Origin: Butyricicoccus pullicaecorum
GTDB lineage: Bacteria > Bacillota > Clostridia > Oscillospirales > Butyricicoccaceae
NCBI GenBank assembly: GCA_018365995.1
Contig: JAGZIY010000019.1
Coordinates: 1 to 50,151 of the forward strand
Direction of reading: 5' to 3'
DNA length: 50,151 bases
Below are positions 25,521-34,465 of this stretch, piece after piece (the stretch's first letter is position 1; each line of letters begins with the position of its first letter). The notes under the pieces were generated by a model. The model was given only the letters and a program-made list of their open reading frames with translations. It was not told where the DNA came from and ran no database searches. The translations under genes were made by a program, and so were the position numbers.

Positions 25521-25682
25521 ATGGAACGCTTTCAGAAGATTTACCAGCAAGGTACGATTGACATTATTGAAATTTGGGTCGATACACAAACTGGGGTCAA
25601 CTATGTCTTTCACAGAAATGGCAATGCGGCAGGATTTACCCCGTTGCTGGATCAAGAAGGAAAACCGGTCGTAACTCCATAA
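25521..25682 (+). CDS. DUF6440-family small protein
   Basis: 53 aa from ATG 25521 (GGAGG at 25506). The sequence MERFQKIYQQGTIDIIEIWV, then DTQTGVNYVFHRNGNAAG and FTPLLDQEGKPVV, matches the short DUF6440 pattern (single beta-rich domain, TGVxYxFxxNG...TPLLDxxGKP). Function unknown. It stands alone between the divergent ABC-F gene and the MerR gene, 125 bases upstream of the latter. Confidence 0.7.
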   Translation: MERFQKIYQQGTIDIIEIWVDTQTGVNYVFHRNGNAAGFTPLLDQEGKPVVTP

Positions 25683-25807
25683 CCGATGCGGTCGATGCAG
25701 CTGGACACAAATCGCGTTTATTTGGCAAAGGGAGGCTTCTTGCGCCTGCACCGTTTTCAGGTATCTGGTAGTATATCTTGCAGCTGTACAAGAAAGGTGG
25801 CTGGAAT

Positions 25808-26608
25808 ATGCAGAATTATTTTTCATCGGGAGAGTTTGCAAAGCTTACAGGCGTGAATAAACGTACACTGCATTATTATCATGACATTGGTCTATTCAAA
25901 CCGGACTTTATCGGAGAAAATGGATATCACTATTATTCGGTTTCTCAGTTTGCCCAATTGGAATTTATATTGACGCTGCGGCGGATTGGACTGTCTATTG
26001 AGGAAATCGAAGCTTATATAAAAAATACTTCAGATGTCTCCTTTTCGCAGATGATGAAGCAAAAGAAAAAACTCATTGATGATTCCATTCAGAAGCTTTT
26101 GGCGGCACAGGCATTTCTGGAGAAAAAGGCAGAGCGTATTCAGATGGGGATGAAAGCAAAGCATGGCGATATCCAGCGTATCAGCTTGCCAGAACGGAAA
26201 ATGATTCTCTCTGCCCCGATTACCGGCGCCTATGACGACGCGGATTTTGCTGTGGCTGCGGATTTTTCTTTACGGCTTAAAAAGCTGTTTTCATTATATG
26301 ACAGCTTTGGCAGCCGTATTTCTGTCGAAAGCCTTCTGCAAGGCAAACTTAACTGCTATGACCGATACTTTGCCTACTGTCCAGAAGAAAGCGCGGCAGC
26401 AGATGAAATGATACCAGAAGGAACCTATTTGCAGACATTTTGTATTGGTGATTGGGAGCAGATTCCCACAGTTTATGAAGCTCTTATGGCGTATGCAAGA
26501 GCACATCATTTAGAGTTGGATGGCTATGCTTACGAGGAAGGACTCAATGAGATTTCTCTGCGTAGTATGGAGGATTACATTACGCGGATTATTGTGAGGG
26601 TAAAATAA
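25808..26608 (+). CDS. MerR-family regulator with GyrI-like effector domain
   Basis: 266 aa; ATG 25808 follows AAAGGTGG, and MerR proteins begin directly with the HTH (YFSSGEFAKLTGVNKRTLHY .. YHDIGLFKPD). A dimerization coiled coil occupies ~80-125. The C-terminal ~150 residues (LPERKMILSAP...) resemble the BmrR/GyrI drug-binding fold ending in DYITRIIVRVK. Regulators of this type sense cationic drugs. It is a single-gene unit before a terminator, so its target lies elsewhere or could be the neighbouring ABC-F gene. Confidence 0.85.
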   Translation: MQNYFSSGEFAKLTGVNKRTLHYYHDIGLFKPDFIGENGYHYYSVSQFAQLEFILTLRRIGLSIEEIEAYIKNTSDVSFSQMMKQKKKLIDDSIQKLLAAQAFLEKKAERIQMGMKAKHGDIQRISLPERKMILSAPITGAYDDADFAVAADFSLRLKKLFSLYDSFGSRISVESLLQGKLNCYDRYFAYCPEESAAADEMIPEGTYLQTFCIGDWEQIPTVYEALMAYARAHHLELDGYAYEEGLNEISLRSMEDYITRIIVRVK

Positions 26609-26651
26609 AAAGCTGTTGTCTTTGCCTGTAAAACAAGGACAGCAGCTTTTT
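26609..26651 (+). terminator. Intrinsic terminator after the MerR gene
   Basis: A 15-base stem (26609-26623 with 26635-26649, two wobble pairs) and a T-run follow immediately on the stop codon. 26652-26799 holds no supportable gene. Confidence 0.8.
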
Positions 26652-26799
26652 GCATGGTTCTTTTGTTTTGGATATTCGATTCCACGAAATACAAGCATAA
26701 AAATCGCTGTGAAAGGAGATACGGAAAAGATGTCAGCATCTCACAAAATCCTTGTATATCTGCCCGCGGTTCTGTGGTGGACTTTACAGCCAAATTGTG

Positions 26800-26828
26800 T
26801 TGCTGTTTGCGAGCGCGTGTAGTATAGT
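26800..26828 (+). promoter_or_regulatory. Candidate promoter of the LysR gene
   Basis: TTGCTG (26800-26805), 17-base spacer, TATAGT (26823-26828), 55 bases before the start codon. Confidence 0.5.
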
Positions 26829-26883
26829 GATGTGAGATGGCTTGTACCAGTGTGTATAGAAAAGTTGATTTGAGAGGTATATT

Positions 26884-27756
26884 ATGACATTACATCATTT
26901 AAAGGTTTTTGCAATGGTATGTCAGTATAAGACGATGCACGCAGCAGCTGAAAAACTAAACCTTTCTCAGCCGGCAGTTTCTAAAATCATTGCCGATTTG
27001 GAAAAATATTATGGTATTCAGCTTTTTGAGCGTATCAATCATAGACTGTACGTGACACCCATTGGAGAGACCGTGCAAGGGTATGCAATGCAAATTTTGG
27101 AAATGGTTCAGAATATGGAGGACGAAATCAATATACAAGGCAAGCACAAGCATATCCGCATTGGTGCATCTGTCAGTGTAGGGACATGCCTTCTGCCGCC
27201 GATTATCCAAAAATTACAGCAAAAGCAAATCACCTATGAGGTAACAATCCATAATACCAGTAAAATCGAGCAGATGGTGAATGAGTATATGCTCGATCTT
27301 GCCTTGGTAGAGGGACAGGTGGACAATCCCAATTTGATTGCAAAACCTGTACAGGAAGATGAATTGGTGCTGGTTGTGCGGGCAGGACACCCCTTGGCGT
27401 ATAAGAGAGGAATTTTGCATGCAGATTTGGAGCAATATCCATTCATTACGCGGGAAGATGGGAGCAGCCGGCGCAATCAGCTAGAGCTGCACTTACAGCA
27501 AGAAGGCGTGCACATGACGACCAACTATTCATGCAGCAGCGTAGAGGCAATTAAACAGGCGCTTTTGTATACAAATGGCATCGCGGTGCTGTCTCAAATG
27601 ATGATTGGTGAAGAAATCAAAAAGGGAGTATTGGCAATACTCCCTTTGGCAGATATGCGGTTTAAGCGCTCGATTCGTCTGATTTATCATAAGAACAAAT
27701 ATATTTCCGAGGCAATGAAAGCATTTTTTGCGGCTTTAGAGGACAAGGTAGAGTAG
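26884..27756 (+). CDS. LysR-family transcriptional regulator
   Basis: 290 aa. The N-terminal winged HTH is typical (HLKVFAMVCQYKTMHAAAEK, LNLSQPAVSKIIADLEKYYG), joined by a linker helix to a periplasmic-binding-like effector domain (from ~residue 90). The last 21 bases overlap the end of the chromate transporter gene on the other strand. LysR regulators often control adjacent genes; a TGATAA-N7-TTATCA site in the transporter promoter is a plausible target. Confidence 0.9.
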   Translation: MTLHHLKVFAMVCQYKTMHAAAEKLNLSQPAVSKIIADLEKYYGIQLFERINHRLYVTPIGETVQGYAMQILEMVQNMEDEINIQGKHKHIRIGASVSVGTCLLPPIIQKLQQKQITYEVTIHNTSKIEQMVNEYMLDLALVEGQVDNPNLIAKPVQEDELVLVVRAGHPLAYKRGILHADLEQYPFITREDGSSRRNQLELHLQQEGVHMTTNYSCSSVEAIKQALLYTNGIAVLSQMMIGEEIKKGVLAILPLADMRFKRSIRLIYHKNKYISEAMKAFFAALEDKVE

Positions 27757-28290
27757 TGTGCCGACAATACCACTTCCTAAAATAATAGAAATAGGGTTCG
27801 TCTTAAATCTTCGCAAAAGATATAGACAGACAGCAAACAGCAGCACTTCAATGTACTGAATATGAGAAACAGAAATGACACCGTCCTGAAAAATGCCAAT
27901 GGTCAGAATGGAAAGTCCGGCAGAAGCGATAAGAGAAACAACGGCAGGTCGGAGCGCTGCCAATACGGTCTGGATTCCGCCAAAGTTCCGATATTTGTAG
28001 TAAAAGTGTGCCAAAGTCAGACAGATGATAAAGGACGGAATGATGCAGCCAATGCTGCAAATCAGAACACCCCAAATTCCGCCAAGCTGCATACCCACAA
28101 AGGTAGAAGAATTGATAGAGATGGGTCCCGGAGTCATTTCTGCAATGGTAATGAGGTCACTGAACTGTTCCAGCGTCATCAGCCCGTGCACATTGACGAT
28201 TTGATCCTGAATCAAGGGAATTGCAGCATAACCGCCGCCGACGCTGAAAAGTCCGACCTGAATAAAGGATAGAAATAAAGTCCAAATCAT
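27736..28290 (-). CDS. Chromate transporter subunit (short CHR, second gene)
   Basis: 184 aa, a half-length CHR domain with five to six TM segments and the family motifs FSVGGGYAAIPLI and EMTPGPISINSSTFVG. Half-length CHR proteins work as pairs (as Bacillus YwrA/YwrB) and export chromate or a related oxyanion. It starts one base after the stop of the first subunit gene (TAACATG), so translation is coupled. Confidence 0.9.
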   Translation of the reverse strand: MIWTLFLSFIQVGLFSVGGGYAAIPLIQDQIVNVHGLMTLEQFSDLITIAEMTPGPISINSSTFVGMQLGGIWGVLICSIGCIIPSFIICLTLAHFYYKYRNFGGIQTVLAALRPAVVSLIASAGLSILTIGIFQDGVISVSHIQYIEVLLFAVCLYLLRRFKTNPISIILGSGIVGTLLYLVL

Positions 28291-28291
28291 G

Positions 28292-28864
28292 TTATGCCTG
28301 CTCCTTTCTGTAAGCCAATACTGCGGTTACAATACCAATCAAAAGGCAAGCCAAAATGATGAGCATTGCACTGAAATGGAAAATGGTCACGGCAACAAAG
28401 CATACAGTCATCATTGCAATATAGAAGGACTGCTTTGTTTTTAAGATGTTGTTTGCAAGGTTCCATGTAACATCAATGATGACGGCGGCAACACCGGCAC
28501 GGGTTACTTGCAGAGCCAGTGCGACAATGGCGTTGGTTCGAAATTGCTCGTAGCACAGGCTGATGGCAGAAATAATAATCATTGGGGGAAGAATGGTACC
28601 CAGCACAGCAATCAGGGAGCCAATCAGTCCCGCCATGCGGTAACCGATTATGACCGACGCATTGACTGGCAAAGGACCGGGAGAGGATTGTGTAATGGCA
28701 GTGATATCCAGCATTTCTTCCTCGTCCAGCCATTGCAGCTCATCTACAAATTTTTTCTTCATGAGCGATACAATCACGAACCCGCCGCCAAAGGTACAGG
28801 CACTTAACACAAACATAGAAATAAATAGTTTCCAAAGGGTTACAGCAGTCACATTCTTTTTCAT
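28292..28864 (-). CDS. Chromate transporter subunit (short CHR, first gene)
   Basis: 190 aa from ATG 28864 with AAGGAGG six bases ahead; a longer frame from 28924 would add a leader with no ribosome site. CHR motifs: CTFGGGFVIVSLM, TQSSPGPLPVNASVIIGYRM. Five or six TM segments. With the gene downstream it makes an antiparallel pair. The natural substrate in an anaerobe may be sulfate-like rather than chromate. Confidence 0.9.
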   Translation of the reverse strand: MKKNVTAVTLWKLFISMFVLSACTFGGGFVIVSLMKKKFVDELQWLDEEEMLDITAITQSSPGPLPVNASVIIGYRMAGLIGSLIAVLGTILPPMIIISAISLCYEQFRTNAIVALALQVTRAGVAAVIIDVTWNLANNILKTKQSFYIAMMTVCFVAVTIFHFSAMLIILACLLIGIVTAVLAYRKEQA

Positions 28865-28915
28865 GAGAAACCTCCTTTTGTATGGTTTTAGGATACTACA
28901 TTTCATCAGATAAAT

Positions 28916-28957
28916 AAAATACATTTCACTGATGATTTTGATAATGAAAAGTTATCA
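28916..28957 (-). promoter_or_regulatory. Chromate transporter promoter with LysR-type operator
   Basis: Perfect inverted repeat TGATAA-N7-TTATCA (28939-28957) contains the T-N11-A pattern of LysR sites. On the minus strand one arm (TTATCA, 28944-28939) doubles as a -35 with a 17-base spacer to TATTTT (28921-28916). Confidence 0.5.
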
Positions 28958-29018
28958 TATTGTAAGACACAGAAAAAAGGAGCAGAGACGGAAAGCGGAT
29001 TTGTAACCAAATGTTTGC

Positions 29019-29048
29019 TTGTATCGGGATAGAGAAGCGTGCTATGAT
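29019..29048 (+). promoter_or_regulatory. Candidate promoter of the DUF4300 lipoprotein
   Basis: TTGTAT (29019-29024), 18-base spacer, TATGAT (29043-29048), 38 bases before ATG 29086. Confidence 0.5.
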
Positions 29049-29085
29049 AATGCACGGCAATAAGAATCAGAAGGAGTATATCAAA

Positions 29086-30003
29086 ATGAAGAAAACAATT
29101 GCAGTTTGTCTCACTGCTGTTTTGCTGCTTGCAGGATGCAGCAAGGCGCCGGAACAAGCAGATATGGAAACGAAACAAGAAATCGTCTATTCCAATTTAG
29201 CTGACGAAGCCTCTCAGAAAGAAGTCGCAGCGCTTTTAACCGAACACGGGATTTCGAAAGAGCAAGTAGAGGTTTTCATGGATTGGGTCACGGATTTCAA
29301 TGACCGTGTCAGCGAGGGAAAATTGGCGGGTGGCTTTCAGCCTATGGAAGAAACCGGCGTTTCTTATGATACACTCAATGTGGATTATAAAACAATAGAC
29401 GAAGCAGAGGGGAAGAATAAAGCCATGCCAGAAGAAGAGCAAGCTGGCACAGCGGAGGATTTAATGGTGTCAGAGGAGATTGCACCAGAGGCGAATTGTC
29501 GATTGACCAGTTATCTTTTGATGCAGCCTTGGATTAAGACCAACGGAAAGCAGCTGGAGCATGACACGATCCTGATGTTTGACATCGAAGCGATTGATAC
29601 GTATGCGCCATTTCACATGGAGGAAGCGGAGAGAAGCAATTTTATCTCCCTCTTTAACTGGATACCGCTAGAGGGTGCAGACACATTGGAAGCGCATATT
29701 GCAAAGATTCAGGAGGCTTGGAAGGAGCGTGAGATCCAGATCACAGGGGACGGCGTTTCTCTAATCAATGTTTATTTGCACAATTCCTTTGATGACACGC
29801 GCTTTGTTGGACATACAGGTGTCTTGCTGGAAAGCGCAGATGGCTTACTGTTTGTGGAAAAGTATGGACCTGCCTACCCATTTCAGGCAACAAAGTTCCA
29901 AAATCGTGAACAGCTGAAAACATATTTGCTTGCGAGACCGGATTTGTATGGAGATGAGACAGAGCTCAAACCCATTGTTATGGAAAATGATAGGGTCATA
30001 TAA
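29086..30003 (+). CDS. DUF4300 lipoprotein
   Basis: 305 aa from ATG 29086 (AAGGAG at 29071). A lipoprotein signal ends at LLLAGC with lipid-bearing C18, so the protein is anchored on the outer face of the membrane. The body (YSNLADEASQKEV, VFMDWVTDFNDRV, RLTSYLLM, VGHTGVLLES) matches DUF4300, which is found on gut and oral Firmicutes surfaces. Function unknown. It is transcribed alone and followed by a terminator. Confidence 0.8.
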   Translation: MKKTIAVCLTAVLLLAGCSKAPEQADMETKQEIVYSNLADEASQKEVAALLTEHGISKEQVEVFMDWVTDFNDRVSEGKLAGGFQPMEETGVSYDTLNVDYKTIDEAEGKNKAMPEEEQAGTAEDLMVSEEIAPEANCRLTSYLLMQPWIKTNGKQLEHDTILMFDIEAIDTYAPFHMEEAERSNFISLFNWIPLEGADTLEAHIAKIQEAWKEREIQITGDGVSLINVYLHNSFDDTRFVGHTGVLLESADGLLFVEKYGPAYPFQATKFQNREQLKTYLLARPDLYGDETELKPIVMENDRVI

Positions 30004-30072
30004 TCGAAGGCAATGGAGTTTGTAGAAAAAAGTGGTGTTTTAATATATTCGCCGCGCAAAGTATTCTGGACG

Positions 30073-30118
30073 AAAAATGCCCGAAACCGCGTATCTATGA
30101 ACGGTTTCGGGCATTTTT
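30073..30118. terminator. Bidirectional terminator between the DUF4300 and dehydrogenase genes
   Basis: A perfect 17-base stem (30073-30089 with 30102-30118) includes ATGCCCGAAACCG; A/T runs on both sides make it work in both directions. A diverged copy of the same stem is at 44141-44180. Confidence 0.85.
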
Positions 30119-30193
30119 TGTGTAAAAAGTCATGTATATGCCGCAGCTTTTATGGGATTTTGTACGTGCTGTGCCGGCGAAATGCTTGACTGC

Positions 30194-31102
30194 TTAGCAG
30201 TCTGATAGTGCCAATGCAGAACGGATATTCTCAAGGACTTTTTTACTGAGGAGCGCGTATGCCTGTCGGGTGAGACCCGCAGAATGATTGGAGCAGAAAA
30301 TTTGCTGATGCCCTTCTAACATTCCGGTAGGGTCTCCAATTGCACCCTTGGTATCACAGATAAAATAGTTTTTCGGGCTGCTTTCCAGCCAGTCCTTCAA
30401 ATCCTCACATTGGAAGGCTGGTCCAATAGAGGTGTTGCATAACAGCTTTCCATTTCCCAAGGACTGAAACGCTGCCTTGTCAAGCAGTAAAACATTTTTA
30501 TTGAGACAACAGAATACCACGTCGCAGTTATTTAGGAGTGTGTGCAGAGGGAGATAGCCGATACCTGCCGCTTCACGTTCGGGCTTGCGGCTGCGGCTAA
30601 AGTAGGAAACCTCAGCGCCCATGAACCGAAGCGCTTCGGCAAGCATACCGCCAGATACGCCAAGTCCGATAATGCCGACTTTCAGACCAGTAATTTCTAT
30701 GGGCATCTCTTGCAGGAGTGGGCGGTCATAACCGTGCAGAAAACGGATCAGTTCGGAGAGTGCGAACTCTACAACTCCGCGGTCTCCGTAATCCCGGATT
30801 CCTTTTACGGTGATTCCATGCTGTTCTGCCCATGCGATATCGACATTGGCGCTTTCCTTTGAATAGAGAGAGCAGCACATGCCCACATAACGGATATTGG
30901 GACAAGCTTCGAACACTTGACGGTCGATTCGTGAGGTATAGCTGAGGAGAACCGCATCTGCATTGCCGATGCGGCGAATGATTTCCGCATTGTCCGCAGG
31001 AATATCGTCAAATACAATGACCTCGTGGGCATAGTGATGCAGTTCTTCTTGGGCACAGGAAACCAGATGCACTGGCTCGATACATACCAATTTTTGAAAC
31101 AT
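30194..31102 (-). CDS. D-isomer-specific 2-hydroxyacid dehydrogenase family protein
   Basis: 302 aa. The NAD-binding domain has VGIIGLGVSGGMLAEAL (GxGxxG) with YFSRSRKPE after it. The catalytic-domain motif CPNIRYVGMCCSLY and the late NTSIGPAFQ and NHSAGLT segments are family-like. The usual catalytic Arg/Glu context is not clear, so substrate is not assigned. It follows the aspartate-dehydrogenase gene by 12 bases, forming a two-gene operon that may act on one pathway (amino or keto acid reduction). Confidence 0.75.
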   Translation of the reverse strand: MFQKLVCIEPVHLVSCAQEELHHYAHEVIVFDDIPADNAEIIRRIGNADAVLLSYTSRIDRQVFEACPNIRYVGMCCSLYSKESANVDIAWAEQHGITVKGIRDYGDRGVVEFALSELIRFLHGYDRPLLQEMPIEITGLKVGIIGLGVSGGMLAEALRFMGAEVSYFSRSRKPEREAAGIGYLPLHTLLNNCDVVFCCLNKNVLLLDKAAFQSLGNGKLLCNTSIGPAFQCEDLKDWLESSPKNYFICDTKGAIGDPTGMLEGHQQIFCSNHSAGLTRQAYALLSKKVLENIRSALALSDC

Positions 31103-31114
31103 GGAAAAGCCTCC

Positions 31115-31894
31115 TTAAAATACAATGGGGGAAACAATGTTTTGCAGAACTGCCACCACACTCCAGCCTGCTATGGCGCTGGTGCTCGAGTAAATATCTA
31201 CGACTGCCCGCACGCCTTCGATTTCGGCAGTGATTTTGTGATTATCGCCTACAAATTCAGGGACGCTGGTAATGTGGACTTGGGTGTTTTCCGGTCCGGT
31301 TGTGGCGAGCGATGCCGCAACGGCTACATTGACCTTGGTTGGCAGCAGGGCAATGGCGTCTTTTGCGCTGCCTGCAAAAACTTCTGTTTCCTGTGCATCC
31401 AGCTGTTCCGCAAACAGCGGAGTACCCTGAAGTGATGCAGGACCTTTGCGCGTTTCGATTCCGGAGACCGCCTTGCCCATAAGAGATACCGTCCGCAGGA
31501 CATCGAAGCCGCCCACCGCGCCGGAGGCAATATAGACGCGCGTGCCATGTGCAGCAGCGGTCTTTTTCACCTGTTCGTAAAAATCTGTATCTGCAAAAGC
31601 GCCGATGGAGAGTACGATGAGATTGGAACCTGCCGAGAGCGCTTTGACTGCAATTTCCCGAACAGCTGCACCAGAAGCAGCCTCTGCGATGTAATCTGGC
31701 TGCAGGGCTAACAGTTCATCGCTCGACAAACATGCTTTGCAGCCATATTTTTGTGCCATTTCCTGTGTTGTAACGGGGTTGCGGCCGGCAATGCCTACTA
31801 GTTCATATTCTGGAAGCAGACCATTGTGCATTGCTTCTGCAATGATACCGCTCAAAAATCCGCTGCCCAAAAGACCAAGCTTTCGTTTTTCCAT
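31115..31894 (-). CDS. L-aspartate dehydrogenase-like (DUF108/NadX) protein
   Basis: 259 aa. The N-terminal Rossmann motif is LGLLGSGFLSGIIAEA; the C-terminal domain has IASGAVGGFDVLR and PTKVNVAVAASLATTGPENT, hallmarks of the NadX/DUF108 family, which oxidizes aspartate to iminoaspartate with NAD(P). The first gene of the pair with the hydroxyacid dehydrogenase. No nad genes are adjacent, so a catabolic or unknown role is as likely as NAD synthesis. Confidence 0.8.
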   Translation of the reverse strand: MEKRKLGLLGSGFLSGIIAEAMHNGLLPEYELVGIAGRNPVTTQEMAQKYGCKACLSSDELLALQPDYIAEAASGAAVREIAVKALSAGSNLIVLSIGAFADTDFYEQVKKTAAAHGTRVYIASGAVGGFDVLRTVSLMGKAVSGIETRKGPASLQGTPLFAEQLDAQETEVFAGSAKDAIALLPTKVNVAVAASLATTGPENTQVHITSVPEFVGDNHKITAEIEGVRAVVDIYSSTSAIAGWSVVAVLQNIVSPIVF

Positions 31895-32061
31895 AAAAAA
31901 TCCCTCCGGTTTTTACATACAGCGCATCATGTTTGATGCTCTCTATATCATATTGTACAATAAAGGCATACAAGGTTCAACTGGCGAGGGAAAATGATGA
32001 GAGTGCGGATCGTGTGAAATCATATTTGGCAGAGTAAATGATAGCACGCGCCGAAGCGCCT

Positions 32062-33108
32062 TTATGTTCCGTTGTCGTTTACGAGCGGGAAGGTAACCCG
32101 CCAATGCCCTTTGGTGAGAGGGGTGGAAATCCAGAAATGGGCGTATAGCTTGCAGCGGGCAAGCTCCTGTGCGGTGATAGAGAAAACCTCCTCGGTATAG
32201 CACACCTGATTACCGTTTGAATCCGCTCGGAATCCATAGCTGGCATCGGATGTGATTGGATTGCCCTCTGCATCAATCAAATAAAAGTAGCCATGATGAT
32301 CATTTTGCAGATAATTTTCCACACGGGTTTGAATGTGCAGCTTGCCATCTAAAAATGCAATGCCGGTGAGTGCCACCTCGTCAATCGGAAAGTTGGGATT
32401 GGGCTGTTCCGGTACAAGTGCCCGAAAGGAATCCGGATCGTACGCGGAGCCACCCCCACCGGAAAAATCAAGGTCTTTTTGTCCTTGGATATGTGTCGGT
32501 ATCGCTTGTAAATCGATTGGAATTTCAATATTATCGTATTGTGTGTAGGATAAAAATTCTCGAACCACAAAGGTAACCTTGCTTGCTGTAATCGGCTTTC
32601 CGTCCATACGGGATAGCGTAATGAGAAAGGTTGCGGTCTTGCTTGCTGCATCGTATCCCACACGCTCACAGCGTCCGATGCTGTCAAACGCCTGATAAAT
32701 TTCATAGCTGTCATACAAGTCAGTATTTGCTTGGATTCGATTGCCTGTTAAGTCCTGCATAGTGATATAAATTTGTACGGTGTCACCATGTATATAGGAC
32801 GATACAACCTCCATGCGAATCCCTTTATCTACCACGCTTTTTTGAACGGGTTGAAAGTATTGTGCAAGCGCTGGGGAAACCAGATACATCAGTTGATAGA
32901 TGGGCTCGACCGATGCTGCAAGTGCAGGGAGTGGGAGCGCAAGAAAAAAGATGAGAGCGAGCGCTGCCGCGAGGGTATTCTTTCGCGGGAAAACGGTAAG
33001 GGGATTGGTTTTCTGTGCCGCATCCATGACATTTTTTTGGATGCGTTCCTTCATGGCATCAGACATTTCAATTTCTTTTACACAATCTTTCAAATACCGG
33101 TCAGTCAT
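32062..33108 (-). CDS. Anti-sigma factor with DUF4179-like extracellular domain
   Basis: 348 aa. The short cytoplasmic N-terminus (MTDRYLKDCVKEIEMSDAMK) is followed by one TM (about 46-66, AAALALIFFLALPLPALAAS) and a ~280-residue extracellular domain of the DUF4179 type (MEVVSSYIHGDTVQIYITMQ). It overlaps the sigma gene by eight bases. It should hold the sigma factor inactive at the membrane until an envelope signal comes. Confidence 0.82.
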   Translation of the reverse strand: MTDRYLKDCVKEIEMSDAMKERIQKNVMDAAQKTNPLTVFPRKNTLAAALALIFFLALPLPALAASVEPIYQLMYLVSPALAQYFQPVQKSVVDKGIRMEVVSSYIHGDTVQIYITMQDLTGNRIQANTDLYDSYEIYQAFDSIGRCERVGYDAASKTATFLITLSRMDGKPITASKVTFVVREFLSYTQYDNIEIPIDLQAIPTHIQGQKDLDFSGGGGSAYDPDSFRALVPEQPNPNFPIDEVALTGIAFLDGKLHIQTRVENYLQNDHHGYFYLIDAEGNPITSDASYGFRADSNGNQVCYTEEVFSITAQELARCKLYAHFWISTPLTKGHWRVTFPLVNDNGT

Positions 33109-33598
33109 ATTCTAAATACTCCTTTCGATATACTTCTTCCAGTAGCCTGCGCCCTTTTTGAAGGCGCATTTTTACTGTGGAGTTGGACTTGTGAATGATA
33201 TCTGCAATTTCTGCTATGCTGTACTCCTCAACGTAGTAAAGGATCATAACGATTCTGAATTTTTCAGGGATTGTCATAAGTGCTTCTAGAATCGCGCCAT
33301 TTTCTGGGTTGGATACCTGCGCCTGCACTTCTGAGAGCAGGAAATGCCGATGGTGTAAACAGAATCGCAGATGGTCGCGGCATTTGTTGGAAGCAACTCG
33401 AATGAGCCATACTTTTTCGTGCTCAGGACTGTCAAAAGCAGGTGCTTTTTGCATATATTGGAGCAAGGTGTCCTGTACGGTATCTTCTGCATCGTCTGGG
33501 TCCTTGAGCATGATGAGACAGATACGAAATAGTAAATTCCCATATTTTTGCAAAATGCTTTCGATGGCATCGGCGGATTGTGCAGATATGGGCGGCAT
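33101..33598 (-). CDS. ECF-type RNA polymerase sigma factor
   Basis: 165 aa. Region 2 (LLFRICLIMLKDPDDAEDTV, QDTLLQYM, WLIRVASNKCRDHLR) and region 4 (IVMILYYVEEYSIAEIADII, HKSNSTVKMRLQKGRRLL) are both present. AAGGGG lies before ATG 33598. First gene of the pair with its membrane anti-sigma. Promoter likely within 33605-33660 (TTGACC visible on the minus strand) but not certain. Confidence 0.9.
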   Translation of the reverse strand: MPPISAQSADAIESILQKYGNLLFRICLIMLKDPDDAEDTVQDTLLQYMQKAPAFDSPEHEKVWLIRVASNKCRDHLRFCLHHRHFLLSEVQAQVSNPENGAILEALMTIPEKFRIVMILYYVEEYSIAEIADIIHKSNSTVKMRLQKGRRLLEEVYRKEYLEYD

Positions 33599-33695
33599 TT
33601 TATCAACCCCTTTCTCTATAAATACGTTTGAGTATAGGATTTGGTCAATTTTTCAGGAAAATATTTTTGTGATATTTCGTACAACTGCATAAAGA

Positions 33696-33724
33696 TTGAC
33701 ACGATATCACATTTAGCGTACAAT
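33696..33724 (+). promoter_or_regulatory. Promoter of the MarR gene
   Basis: TTGACA (33696-33701), 17-base spacer, TACAAT (33719-33724), 60 bases before ATG 33784. Near-consensus. Confidence 0.8.
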
Positions 33725-33783
33725 ATATAATAGAAAATTATAGAAAGCTGAGAAAAGATTCCGTGATAAAGGAGGGGAGTCCT

Positions 33784-34230
33784 ATGCAAAAAACCACATT
33801 CTTAAAATTTATTTCTATTATTCAGAGAAATACGGCACGCTATTTTGATTTGGGACTGGAATCCGATTGTATTGGAAGCGGACAGCAATTCTTTTTACTG
33901 CGCATTGCAGAAAATCAGGGTATTACAATGTTTGATTTGGCACAGACTGGAAGCTTTGATAAAGGAACTGTTACAAGAGCTGTGCAAAAACTGATTGCGC
34001 TTGGTTATGTTCGTATGGATATTGACAAGCGGGACCGCAGAGTGCGGCATCTTTATACATTACCAGCCGCTGAAAAGGTTGTGGAGCATGTATATGCGCT
34101 GCGTGATGAATGGACGCATCGCATCACCAAAAACTTCACTCCGGAAGAACAGGAAGAAATATTTGTTTTGCTACATAAAATTGCAAATAATTCTGAGCAG
34201 GAAATCGAAATCGGACAGGAAAAGAAATAA
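33784..34230 (+). CDS. MarR-family transcriptional regulator
   Basis: 148 aa; ATG 33784 follows GGAGGGGAG, and the longer frame from GTG 33763 would run through that site. The winged HTH (ITMFDLAQTGSFDKGTVTRA, VQKLIALGYVRMDIDKRDRR) has the conserved DxRxxR-like wing. No transporter or enzyme partner lies next to it. 34231-34413 holds no gene. Confidence 0.88.
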   Translation: MQKTTFLKFISIIQRNTARYFDLGLESDCIGSGQQFFLLRIAENQGITMFDLAQTGSFDKGTVTRAVQKLIALGYVRMDIDKRDRRVRHLYTLPAAEKVVEHVYALRDEWTHRITKNFTPEEQEEIFVLLHKIANNSEQEIEIGQEKK

Positions 34231-34413
34231 TGCAGATGGTTATAATAGAACAGGACTGCTGAAGAGAATCTTGATAGTATTCGCTGGATACAGAGCGATT
34301 TTCGCGTCCAGCAACGCGAGAGCATTGGAAGAAATCGACGCATGACCTTGGATTTCTCAATTTTATGGTTGCTGTGTTCTTTACAAAAACCAAAAACAGA
34401 CTTTGTAGACATG

Positions 34414-34458
34414 AAAAATACAGCCTCAAAACATGCTATGCTTTGAGGCTGTATTTTT
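34414..34458. terminator. Bidirectional terminator closing the polyamine operon and the MarR unit
   Basis: A perfect 17-base stem (34414-34430 with 34442-34458) with A and T ends. It sits seven bases after the stop of the minus-strand decarboxylase gene. Confidence 0.85.
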
Positions 34459-34465
34459 ATTTTGT

